The translations under genes were made by a program, and so were the position numbers. The notes under the pieces are model-generated. The model was not told the origin of the DNA. It saw only the letters and a program-made list of their open reading frames with translations, and searched no databases. Shown here piece by piece: positions 25,056 to 32,967 of a stretch of 38,915 nt of DNA. How positions within the stretch are numbered: position 1 is the stretch's first letter; each line of letters begins with the position of its first letter. Source of the stretch: an uncultured Granulosicoccaceae bacterium (GTDB lineage Bacteria; Pseudomonadota; Gammaproteobacteria; Granulosicoccales; Granulosicoccaceae); the NCBI GenBank assembly GCA_937957915.1, contig CALGNZ010000101.1, positions 1-38,915 on the forward strand, written 5' to 3'.

Positions 25056-26650
25056 CAAGTCGGTCATTACTCCAAATCGATGGTCTGCGGTTATCTATTG
25101 GTGAACAGCCAATTCTGCACAATATAAGTTGCAGTGTTGACGCTGGTAAAGTGCTTGGCATCATCGGTGAGAGCGGCTCCGGCAAGTCAATGACGGCCTA
25201 TTCGATTATGCGGTTGCTGCCGCAGGGGGCGGTGGTCAGTGGATCAATTGGTATAGACGGAGATAATCTGCTCGACAAATCAGAGGCACAGATGTGTGAG
25301 GTCAGAGGCGATGATATCGGCATGGTATTTCAGGAGCCAATGACTGCGTTAAATCCGGTGCTCACTATTGGTGATCAGGTGGCCGAAACTATTCGCATCC
25401 ATACCTCAGCCGGTCGTCGCGAGGCACTGAGTGTGGCTCATCGTGTTCTTGAGCGTGTTGAATTGCCGCCTGGAAAGTACCCGTTGTCGCGATACCCGCA
25501 TGAGCTGTCCGGTGGACAGCGTCAGCGCGTGGTGATCGCCATGGCCATTGCGTTGAAGCCCCGACTGTTGATAGCGGATGAGCCGACAACCGCCCTGGAT
25601 GTAACGACGCAGGCTCAGATACTTTCACTGTTAAAAAAGCTGGTGCAAGAGGATGACATGGGTTTGATCCTGATTAGTCATGATCTGGCAGTGGTTGCAG
25701 ATATAGCGGACGATATCGTAATTATGCGTGAAGGTGTGGTTGTCGAGTCCGGTACAGTACGATCGGTATTTGCGCAACAAACACATGCCTATACACGTCA
25801 GTTGTTCAAAGCGTCTTCCTATCAGCCTGAACGATCAACCATAACGAATGTGGATGATAATTTACTGGTGGTCGACAATGTCTCACGAGACTACCGATTG
25901 CCGCGCACCAGCTTTTTTTCAAAGCCCGGTTATTTTCGAGCGGTCGATCGTGTGAGTTTCACCATACGGCGCGGCGAAAATCTCGGATTAGTTGGTGAAA
26001 GTGGCTGTGGCAAGTCAACGTTGACTCGCGTCATTCTTGGTCTTGATCCCTGCCAGCAAGGCAGTATTGTGCTCGATGGGGAACCTGTAGTCGCGGGTCA
26101 GGCTATGTTGCGAGACACCAGAAAAAAAATGCAGGTGGTGTTTCAGGATCCGTATGCCTCATTTAATCCCAGGCACAAGGTAGGGCGCCTGATTGCCGAG
26201 CCGTTACACCTTGTTGACCAATCATTGAATACAAAAGACAGAGCCGAGCTCATAGTAAATACTCTGCTGAGCGTTGGACTCGAGGCCAGTGATGCTGAAA
26301 AGTTTATACATCAGTTTTCGGGCGGACAGCGCCAACGTATAGCAATAGCGCGAGCGTTAATTACCAGGCCGGCGCTGATCATACTGGATGAAGCAGTATC
26401 TGCGCTTGATGTGTCCATTCGTGCGCAGATACTTGACCTGTTGTCTGATTTGTCATCGGCCCACACGTTGTCTTATCTGTTTATTTCGCATGATTTGTCG
26501 GTAGTACGTTCGGTTACTGACCGTGTGTTAGTCATGAAGGACGGTAAGATTGTGGAGCAGGGAGAGACAGAAGCAGTTTTTACCCGGCCATCTCACCCTT
26601 ATACCAAACGTTTGATAGCTGCCATACCAGAGCTTCCCGTGACAGATTGA
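25052..26650 (+). CDS. Fused double ABC ATPase for peptide-type importer (DppD-DppF)
   Basis: Cytoplasmic ATPase of 532 aa with two complete nucleotide-binding domains in one chain, as in GsiA or YejF. Domain 1: Walker A GESGSGKS (39-46), signature LSGGQRQR (152-159), Walker B LLIADEPTTALD (172-183). Domain 2: Walker A GESGCGKST (315-323), signature FSGGQRQR (422-429), Walker B LIILDEAVSALD (442-453), where Ala replaces the usual Pro after the catalytic Glu, a common variant. Each half ends with an oligopeptide-transporter-type C-terminal extension (HAYTRQLF, HPYTKRLI). GTG start overlaps the permease stop. It completes an importer with one ATPase polypeptide in place of two. Confidence 0.95.
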   Translation: MTSRSLLQIDGLRLSIGEQPILHNISCSVDAGKVLGIIGESGSGKSMTAYSIMRLLPQGAVVSGSIGIDGDNLLDKSEAQMCEVRGDDIGMVFQEPMTALNPVLTIGDQVAETIRIHTSAGRREALSVAHRVLERVELPPGKYPLSRYPHELSGGQRQRVVIAMAIALKPRLLIADEPTTALDVTTQAQILSLLKKLVQEDDMGLILISHDLAVVADIADDIVIMREGVVVESGTVRSVFAQQTHAYTRQLFKASSYQPERSTITNVDDNLLVVDNVSRDYRLPRTSFFSKPGYFRAVDRVSFTIRRGENLGLVGESGCGKSTLTRVILGLDPCQQGSIVLDGEPVVAGQAMLRDTRKKMQVVFQDPYASFNPRHKVGRLIAEPLHLVDQSLNTKDRAELIVNTLLSVGLEASDAEKFIHQFSGGQRQRIAIARALITRPALIILDEAVSALDVSIRAQILDLLSDLSSAHTLSYLFISHDLSVVRSVTDRVLVMKDGKIVEQGETEAVFTRPSHPYTKRLIAAIPELPVTD

Positions 26651-27105
26651 ATTGCTGGTAATCGAATGTGTCTTTTTGTAAAAGATTAATCTGCTGGCTG
26701 ACAAATATTAACGCTATAGTAAGAGAAGCGGGTAGTATTCAATTGAGCCGGAGTGCGGTGTGTTTTGGCAACTCGTGTGTTGCGAGATCCACGCAGGTGC
26801 GATTTATAGGTGGGATTTATAGGTGCTATGTCAGGTCATTCTGACTTGCGATGCAGCACCGCTGGTAATAATGTTGTGAATACGACTTTGGGTAAACTGG
26901 TGGGGTTGTGGGTTAACGTGATTGCATAATTCTCAGGAATTTCAGTCAAACGCTGGCTGCAGAATGAGATCAAACAACCTCTATAGTTGATAATCGAAAC
27001 TGATGGTAGGTGTTTAGCAGCAGTTCCGAAAGTTAGCAAATTCGTAGTATCGTCACCAGAGACAATAAAACCACAACACTGGTTATTAACAAAAAGGAGA
27101 TTTAC
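26651..27105. other. Spacer upstream of csrA
   Basis: About 455 bp without a supported gene. It includes a two-copy 13-bp tandem repeat, GATTTATAGGTGG/C, at 26801-26826, and a small TCTTTT-tgt-AAAAGA hairpin near 26678 that is too AU-rich to be a convincing terminator. The csrA promoter must lie here; I could not identify it with confidence. A minus-strand ORF at 26836-27039 has no ribosome binding site and is not called. Confidence 0.55.
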
Positions 27106-27300
27106 ATGTTAATACTGACGAGGCGTGTTGGTGAAGCCATCATAATCGGTGACGATGTAACGGTTACCGTTCTGGAGACTTCTGGAAATAACGTTCGTAT
27201 TGGAATCAAGGCTCCCGGGGAGGTTCCGGTACACAGAGAAGAGATCTACCAAAAAATCGAAAAGCAAAAACGAAACGTACTGAAGTTACAAAAAAGCTAG
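27106..27300 (+). CDS. csrA: Carbon storage regulator, RNA-binding protein CsrA/RsmA
   Basis: Small dimeric RNA-binding protein of 64 aa that binds GGA motifs in leader RNAs and controls translation and stability of metabolic, motility and biofilm mRNAs. [10 protein letters not shown] and [12 protein letters not shown] are the diagnostic ends, with Leu4 and Arg44, the key RNA contacts in E. coli CsrA, both in place. The ribosome binding site AAAAAGGAGATT lies just before the ATG and contains a GGA, so autoregulation through its own leader is plausible. Unlike in many gammaproteobacteria, no alaS, lysC or tRNA gene flanks it. Confidence 0.97.
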   Translation: MLILTRRVGEAIIIGDDVTVTVLETSGNNVRIGIKAPGEVPVHREEIYQKIEKQKRNVLKLQKS

Positions 27301-27648
27301 TTGCTGCGTTCCGGGGTAGCTCCTTATGCGTTGGCTTTTTTGCCGTGATTCTATAGGTTTCATACCTGGCTTTTACATGCCTTACTTGTAAAAGTATTCC
27401 CTCTTCCAGGTGGTATCAGCATCTCCAAGATCCAGATCCTGGAAGTGTAATTTCTTTCAGGCATTTGTTTTCAGGGCAACGGTCGGGTAAAAAGAGTCTG
27501 TATCAGAGGCTTGCTGTCTGGCTACTTTTTGACTTTTTATTTCACCAGTTGGTGTCCATGCTACTAGCCAGCCCGCCAATCACCCCGCAGCATGACACCC
27601 TGGTACTGACTGATATTGCATATGACAGCGATGTTGACAGACCGGTAT
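27301..27648. other. Spacer after csrA containing alternative RNA stems
   Basis: About 350 bp with no supported gene. The central part (27364-27445) can form two mutually exclusive secondary structures. Left structure: ACCTGG (27364-27369) plus CTTTTACA (27370-27377) pair with TGTAAAAG (27387-27394) and CCAGGT (27406-27411). Right structure: CTTCCAGG (27403-27410) pairs with CCTGGAAG (27438-27445). The strand at 27403-27411 is shared. A plus-strand ORF at 27465-27662 has no ribosome binding site and overlaps the EamA gene end, so it is not called. Confidence 0.5.
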
Positions 27649-28557
27649 TCACGCATTTCTGACAATAATTGCGACACCGGTGATACTCAGTAGAATACCC
27701 GCAACCGATATGCTCGACAGAGACTCGTCAAATAGTAGCCATGCTTCGAATGCTGTAAACGGCGGAACCAGGTAAAACAGACTGGCCACATTACTCGCGT
27801 TACCCCGTTTGATCAGCCACATCAGTAACAGCACCGCCCCTAACGATAACGCGAGTACCAGCCACAGATAGGCGAAGACAAATTCGGCATTCCAGTTGAT
27901 TGACATCGATTCTGTCGTCGCAGCCACCGGCAGTAACACAACGGTGGCGGCTGTGTACTGGATGCAAACTGACGGGAGCAGGCTGATTTTCGTGCAGAAA
28001 TGCTTTTGATAGATCGTGCCGACAGTAATCGCAACCAGCGACATCAGGCAAAGCAGTAATCCGCTGGATAAGTGTTTGCTAAAATCGATCTGACTAACGT
28101 CCGCTGTGGCCCCTGTGAAATTGTCCGCCAGCAGCACCAGGCAAACACCCGCAAGGCCAAGTGCGATGCCTGCTATTTTTGTGAAACTAACCGATTCCCC
28201 AAGCCATATACCTGCGAACACGACTGTCAACAGAGGCTGTAAGCTGACGATGAGTGCGCTGAACCCTGCATCTGTGCCCTTTGAAATTGCGACAAAGACG
28301 CCCCCAAGATAGACAGCGTGAATCAATACTCCAACGGTGGCTGCATGACAGATCTCCCGTATACCTGCTGGCCATCTGCCATTAGTAATTGCCACAGCCA
28401 GGTAAAGTAACAGTGCGGCAGTTAACATTCGCATAAAAAGAAATGTCAGCGGGTCTGCATGGGGCAGGCCGTATTTTGCGCCAATAAACCCCGTACTCCA
28501 CAGAAACACGAATAGCAACGGGATCAGTGCTTTGTACAATAGAGTGTTTGATGGCAT
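27649..28557 (-). CDS. EamA/DMT family transporter
   Basis: Inner-membrane protein of 302 aa in the drug/metabolite transporter superfamily, with two EamA repeats and about ten helices. First repeat about 5-140, with FLWSTGFIGAKYGLPHADP near the start; second about 155-300, ending in the LLFDESLSSISVAGILL loop typical of the family. The ATG at 28557 (MPSNTLLY) is chosen because the longer frame adds a polar leader before the first helix. It is last in the minus-strand gene run, 75 bp after the response regulator, and could export a metabolite linked to that operon. Substrate unknown. Confidence 0.92.
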   Translation of the reverse strand: MPSNTLLYKALIPLLFVFLWSTGFIGAKYGLPHADPLTFLFMRMLTAALLLYLAVAITNGRWPAGIREICHAATVGVLIHAVYLGGVFVAISKGTDAGFSALIVSLQPLLTVVFAGIWLGESVSFTKIAGIALGLAGVCLVLLADNFTGATADVSQIDFSKHLSSGLLLCLMSLVAITVGTIYQKHFCTKISLLPSVCIQYTAATVVLLPVAATTESMSINWNAEFVFAYLWLVLALSLGAVLLLMWLIKRGNASNVASLFYLVPPFTAFEAWLLFDESLSSISVAGILLSITGVAIIVRNA

Positions 28558-28632
28558 AAGATGCGCTGAGTGTGGGCAATGCGAAAGTCTACCTTTCAAG
28601 AGCCGGATAGTCTGTTTAAAAGTACTCGCGAT

Positions 28633-29451
28633 TCACATCGCCTGAAACAGGTGCCGGTAAATTCTACTGACCACGGGTGTCTTGTCGTGCCCTTTTAGTC
28701 GCAGGGTCACCTTGCCAGTATCTTCTTTAACAGCAGCCTCTACATGGTTGAGGTTAACGATGGCGCCTCGATGAATTTGCGCAAACTGATTGTTATCGAG
28801 CTGTGGCAGCAGGCTGCGCAGCGACTCGCGTATCAGCGCCTCCTGAGTTTGTGTGAATACAGAAACATATTTGTCCGCAGACTCAAAAAGAATGATCTCC
28901 TCTGTTGGTATCATCTTTACTGCATCGCCAACGCTGGCTCTAATGATGCGAAGCGGGGCTTCGGTTTGGACATTTGTCTGTTGGTGAGCGTGTTCCGTCG
29001 CCAGCAACAATCTAAGTTGTGTACCGAGTTCTGTCATGTCCTGACCGATAGAAGACTGCAATCGCTGTTTTAGTCGATCTATTGTGGACGCCAGCCGATT
29101 TGAATTAACCGGCTTTAGCAGGTAGTCAACGGCTGCTGATTTAAAGGCTTCAACAGCATAGTCATCAAAGGCAGTAACAAAAACAATCAGTGGTAGTGGA
29201 TGGACAGAAGAGCCTTCGGGCCAGTCGTCTGCGATTGTTTCGGCAACCTCAATACCAGTGGCTCCCGGCATCTGTATATCGAGAAAAACAATGTCAGGCT
29301 GATGCTCCATAATCGCTTCAATGGCTACGGAACCGTTGCTGGCAATTGCCACAATAGACAGCGTGGGCCATAACTTTGCCAGCTCCGCTGCAAGTGCTTT
29401 AGACAACAGCGGTTCATCGTCCGCGATAACGGCAGTCAATTTGTCATCCAT
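28633..29451 (-). CDS. LytTR-type response regulator
   Basis: Two-component response regulator of 272 aa (LytR/AlgR class). Receiver domain at about 5-125: acidic pocket ADDE (10-13), phospho-acceptor Asp58 in FLDIQMPG, conserved Lys in LLKPVN. A linker is followed by a LytTR DNA-binding domain at about 165-270, with ILFESADKYVSVFT and the IHRGAIVNL signature. It is 41 bp downstream of the sensor kinase on the same strand and is clearly its partner. Targets are unknown; the operon itself and the transporter downstream are the first candidates. Confidence 0.95.
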   Translation of the reverse strand: MDDKLTAVIADDEPLLSKALAAELAKLWPTLSIVAIASNGSVAIEAIMEHQPDIVFLDIQMPGATGIEVAETIADDWPEGSSVHPLPLIVFVTAFDDYAVEAFKSAAVDYLLKPVNSNRLASTIDRLKQRLQSSIGQDMTELGTQLRLLLATEHAHQQTNVQTEAPLRIIRASVGDAVKMIPTEEIILFESADKYVSVFTQTQEALIRESLRSLLPQLDNNQFAQIHRGAIVNLNHVEAAVKEDTGKVTLRLKGHDKTPVVSRIYRHLFQAM

Positions 29452-29492
29452 AGTCTGTCAGTATGCGTTTTGAGAGAAAGGCCCGGGTGATG

Positions 29493-30734
29493 TTATGCAT
29501 CACTTTTGACAGGTATTTGTAGGGTAATGCGTGTGCCGCTGTCCCAGTCAGCAGCTGACGTGATCTTCATAGATGTCTGGCTACCGTAAGATTGCAGCAA
29601 GCGTTGTTGCAGGTTTTCCAGTCCAAATCCAATTGAGGTGCCGGCTTTTGTCTCTTCGGCGGGCTTCTGCTCTGTGGGTGACCATTGAGGCCTGCACTGT
29701 GGCCTGCATTGAGGCCTGGTGTTGCCGGTGACCGTTTCGGGCGCGAGATTGCTGACAGTCTTATGCATTCCTATACCGGAGTCCTCGACGATTAATATCA
29801 ACGAATCAGTGTCACGCTGTGCTTCGATGTTTATATGTCCGCCTTGCAGCATCGGGTCGATTCCGTGACGGATGGCATTCTCTACCAATGGTTGCAAAAT
29901 GAGTGCGGGCACGTGAATCTCCTTGCAGTTATCTGCAACCGTAAACGAGTAGGTGAGCCGTTCATCCATGCGTATTTTCATTAGCGCAAGATAGTCGTCC
30001 AGTACTTTTAGTTCCTGCGCCAGTGTGTGGTTAGATGCGCGTGTCGATTTGAGCGTTGCCCGTAAAAAGCTGTCCATTCGATCAAGCATATCAAGCGCCC
30101 GATCAGTGTCGTGTCCGATCAGCGCTCGCAGATTGGCGAGCGTGTTAAACAGCATGTGAGGATCCAGCTGAGCGCGAAGCATGGCATGATGTGCACTGTC
30201 TGCCCGGCGTTTTTCTTCAGAGGCTGTTAACTCGAGTCTCATCACGTTTTCACGACGATTTAAGTGCCAGTTAAATGCGAGGCTGGCGATGATCGCGGTT
30301 ATCGCGGTAACCAGTAAATGGTCGGCACCGGGCAAGAAGTCCAGTGGTGTGGTATTCAGCCCCAGTACCGTTCCGGCTATCCATAAGCCAATCACAATGC
30401 CCAGGCCTGTTGCCAGTACAAGTGACAGCACACTGACCCACAGGTTGCCAAGGCCTGCTGCTTTGGCCCATCGTGAAAGGCCGATAGAGAGTAAGGTAAT
30501 GCTGCCACCAATGGCCTGTGCGTGTACGAAATTTGAGAAAAAGCCGTACTGGCCAACGGACGGCACAAATTGCCACAGGATAAGTGCTATCACTGTGCAG
30601 AAGACAAAATTCTGCAGTAAAACGCGCAGTGGGGATTCTCGGTTCATTTCGGTTTGGCCTTGCTCCGGCGGCTTGTTCGAGAGAGTGCTCCGTGATGGAG
30701 GTGGTGCGCTGGCTGGGTGGAGATAGAATGCCAT
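29493..30734 (-). CDS. LytS/YehU-type membrane sensor histidine kinase
   Basis: Membrane sensor kinase of 413 aa. About four helices occupy residues 36-156 with little periplasmic loop, pointing to sensing within or close to the membrane. The His_kinase domain (PF06580) begins near 180: phospho-acceptor His193 in QLDPHMLFNTL (Met where Phe is usual), N-box LQPLVENAIRHG, and G-box VEDSGIGM. A low-complexity insert RPQCRPQCRPQW near 340-350 comes from three 12-bp repeats (29684-29719) between N- and ATP-lid regions. The ATG at 30734 overlaps the stop of the carotenoid oxygenase gene (TAATG), implying coupled translation. An internal Met30 is an alternative start. Confidence 0.93.
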   Translation of the reverse strand: MAFYLHPASAPPPSRSTLSNKPPEQGQTEMNRESPLRVLLQNFVFCTVIALILWQFVPSVGQYGFFSNFVHAQAIGGSITLLSIGLSRWAKAAGLGNLWVSVLSLVLATGLGIVIGLWIAGTVLGLNTTPLDFLPGADHLLVTAITAIIASLAFNWHLNRRENVMRLELTASEEKRRADSAHHAMLRAQLDPHMLFNTLANLRALIGHDTDRALDMLDRMDSFLRATLKSTRASNHTLAQELKVLDDYLALMKIRMDERLTYSFTVADNCKEIHVPALILQPLVENAIRHGIDPMLQGGHINIEAQRDTDSLILIVEDSGIGMHKTVSNLAPETVTGNTRPQCRPQCRPQWSPTEQKPAEETKAGTSIGFGLENLQQRLLQSYGSQTSMKITSAADWDSGTRITLQIPVKSDA

Positions 30735-32272
30735 TATACGCCGCCAGTTGCTGCAACAAACTGTCCGTGAAGGCCGAGCGGCAGGCCGTACGGTAATTCG
30801 GCGATGGCAATAGGGCCGTCACCGATATGCCGGGCGTTAAAAACAGACAGCGCTGTGCGACGCTTTTTCCAGTTGTAGCTCGTACCGATGAGCCACCCTT
30901 TGCCTGGCGTGTTTCCAGGTGCTGCGACAAACAAGTGTTCTTCGGCAATGGTTTGCGCTCCATAATCGAATACTTGTTCGTTGTCAGTTTGCCGGTCCAT
31001 CGCTGTAATGCTGTTAAAGCCAAACACGGAATCCGGCATGTTGCCGGAGCGCGCCATCATGAACAGATGCTGCGTTTGCGAGCCGGTAAATCGTTGGTCA
31101 AACCGGGGGAAGTCGATGCCACTGGTGGGTAACGGATTTAGTGTCGCACGATTGTGCGTTAAGTCGAGACGTATTTCTGCCGTCTTTGGTTGTGGCGGAG
31201 GGGTATCTGGCTGCTGTCTGCTGGTTGCTTGTACTATCTGTTGCATCAACGGTGCAAATGATGGCGCAGTTGCCACCTCAATGCGGATGGTGCTCTGGTC
31301 TTGCCATGCATTTCCCATGTGAAATGCGAAGAATGCCGGCAACTCGAATCGATGGCTTGTTTGAAGGGTGTTTTTATCAACGACCAGGACATGCACCGGT
31401 GCGTTGTTATCCCACTCCAGTCTGTCGGAAAACGAGAGATTGACAGCAGTATTGCTGCTATAGCGTAACGGCTGCAGCACAAACACCAGGTAGCGATCGG
31501 TAATAGCAAAGTCGTGCACCATATCGGCATTGGGTGCGTCGATAATTGATGTGCGATTCAGTTTTCCACTGGCACTGATATCGTAAAGTACCAGCTTACC
31601 TGAGCCACTCAGATAGCCGAAGTTCCAGATTCTGCCGGTAGGGTCAATACGCGGGTGGGCGGAAAATGGCAAGCCGTCAGTTTCTGGTGAAAATACTTTT
31701 CGACCAAGGGTGTCGAGTGTGGTGGCATCTACCCGCCATGGCGACCCGGCCTCCCACAGGGCAAGCACTTCGTCGCCAACAGGTAGTACTGATATGTTGG
31801 CGACATTAATGTCATCGGGCTGGTTGACAGGCAGGCTGTGATCAAAGCCGGTACCGAAGCCTCCCCATAAAAACCGGCCAGCTTTTTCCTCTGCAATCAG
31901 GCGATCGGTTCTGACCATTTTTGCATGGTGGGTGACCGCACCGGGTTGCAGTGTAAAAGCGTGCACCATACCATCGCCATCGAACCAGTGGTGGTAGCTT
32001 GTATCGCCACGGTGCATCCTTGCCGGCCCGTTGCGGTACAACGTCCCGCTAAGGTCTTTGGGTAGTGGTCTGTCGAAACTGACCCGGGTCGGTCCGAATG
32101 TCTCAGGCACGTCGTCAAAGCTACTCGCGAATGCTTCGTACGGCAGAATCTCATCTGCTGCGAACGCTGGCAGGGTGCTGAGTCCTGCGGCAGAGGTACC
32201 TGCCAGCAGTGTTTTGCAAAATGATCGCCTTGATATGGCAGTCGCTGCTGTGTTTTTCGCTATTGGTTTCAT
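30734..32272 (-). CDS. Tat-exported carotenoid oxygenase (CCD/RPE65 family)
   Basis: Non-haem Fe(II) oxygenase of 512 aa, family PF03055, that cleaves double bonds in carotenoids, apocarotenoids or stilbenes. The four iron-binding histidines are identifiable: His206 (SAHPRID), His253 (MVHDFAI), His318 (FAFHMGN) and His502 (LGLHGQF). The N-terminus has a twin-arginine signal, SRRSFCK at 14-20, then a hydrophobic stretch and a likely cut near AFA-AD. The enzyme should therefore be folded in the cytoplasm and exported, unlike most family members. ATG at 32272 preferred over the upstream TTG at 32293. It is translationally coupled to the sensor kinase downstream. Confidence 0.93.
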   Translation of the reverse strand: MKPIAKNTAATAISRRSFCKTLLAGTSAAGLSTLPAFAADEILPYEAFASSFDDVPETFGPTRVSFDRPLPKDLSGTLYRNGPARMHRGDTSYHHWFDGDGMVHAFTLQPGAVTHHAKMVRTDRLIAEEKAGRFLWGGFGTGFDHSLPVNQPDDINVANISVLPVGDEVLALWEAGSPWRVDATTLDTLGRKVFSPETDGLPFSAHPRIDPTGRIWNFGYLSGSGKLVLYDISASGKLNRTSIIDAPNADMVHDFAITDRYLVFVLQPLRYSSNTAVNLSFSDRLEWDNNAPVHVLVVDKNTLQTSHRFELPAFFAFHMGNAWQDQSTIRIEVATAPSFAPLMQQIVQATSRQQPDTPPPQPKTAEIRLDLTHNRATLNPLPTSGIDFPRFDQRFTGSQTQHLFMMARSGNMPDSVFGFNSITAMDRQTDNEQVFDYGAQTIAEEHLFVAAPGNTPGKGWLIGTSYNWKKRRTALSVFNARHIGDGPIAIAELPYGLPLGLHGQFVAATGGV

Positions 32273-32319
32273 TGTTTCGGTCCCGGAAAACAAGAGAGAG
32301 TCAATTGCCTGTGCGTCGG

Positions 32320-32366
32320 TCGATCATTAAGGCGCAGAGCTATTTTGTTGCACCGAAAATGATCGA
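32320..32366. promoter_or_regulatory. 9-bp inverted repeat upstream of the carotenoid oxygenase
   Basis: TCGATCATT (32320-32328) and AATGATCGA (32358-32366) form a perfect inverted repeat with a 29-bp spacer, in the 147-bp gap between the DUF2141 and oxygenase genes. It could be a pair of operator half-sites about three helical turns apart or a long-loop hairpin. No U-tract, so a terminator is unlikely. Confidence 0.4.
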
Positions 32367-32419
32367 TAGAAACGCACTGACAAGTCGTGTTCGCAGTAGC
32401 AGAGGCTCTTCCTTGCAAG

Positions 32420-32869
32420 CTAGTTCAGCGTGATGTTGATGGACTTGCCAGTATCCGTTAGCTCGAACTTTGCGTCGGACCAGCCGGGAGCTCCAAACAC
32501 AGATTTGCCCTGTAACGATCCTCCCCAGGGTTCTTTTGGAATGCCAAGTAAATTGGTGTCGAGTTCACCATTGCTATTGCAGTCGTGGAAAACCATCACT
32601 GCGTAGTTACCTGCGGCCAGGTCTGGAAAAGTGAAAACCATGTCGCCGATTTTTGCTGCTTTGCGGGTGGCGATGCTTTCTGTCTTACGAAAGTGACCTT
32701 CGCTGTCGTAGATCGCCAGCATGATCTCACCTTCAGCCTTTTTCACTGCGGTGACGGTCACTGTTAAATCAGCGGCCATAGCTGTAGAAGCCAGGGCGCT
32801 TGCAGTGATCAGGGAAAGTAGTGTGCAAACCTTGTTGGTTGTAATGACCTTTTTGATATACTTTTTCAT
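32420..32869 (-). CDS. Secreted DUF2141 protein
   Basis: Exported 149-aa protein of family DUF2141 (PF09912). Signal peptide at about 1-33, with basic MKKYIKK and a cut near AMA-AD. A small beta-sandwich-like domain follows, with the family landmarks IMLAIYDSEGHF, YAVMVFHDCNSNGELDTNLLGIP and the EPWGGS tail. AAGGAG lies a suitable distance before the ATG. Family function is not established; related genes occur in several genomes next to carotenoid genes, which fits the oxygenase downstream. Confidence 0.9.
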   Translation of the reverse strand: MKKYIKKVITTNKVCTLLSLITASALASTAMAADLTVTVTAVKKAEGEIMLAIYDSEGHFRKTESIATRKAAKIGDMVFTFPDLAAGNYAVMVFHDCNSNGELDTNLLGIPKEPWGGSLQGKSVFGAPGWSDAKFELTDTGKSINITLN

Positions 32870-32967
32870 GTTGCTGCTCCTTGTGTGGCTGGTGGCTGGG
32901 TTAGTGGATACATTCAGATTATCGAACGTGAAAGAGGGAGCCCTGGTGCCGGGTATCAGATGCTGCT

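Noticed and set aside
26836..27039. 67-aa minus-strand ORF upstream of csrA
   Set aside because: No ribosome binding site and no recognisable features; probably chance in non-coding DNA.
27301..27450. tRNA or Csr-type sponge RNA after csrA
   Set aside because: The stems do not fit a cloverleaf, and loops lack the repeated GGA motifs expected of CsrB/RsmZ-type RNAs.
27465..27662. 65-aa plus-strand ORF after csrA
   Set aside because: No ribosome binding site, overlaps the end of the EamA gene, and composition is not convincing.
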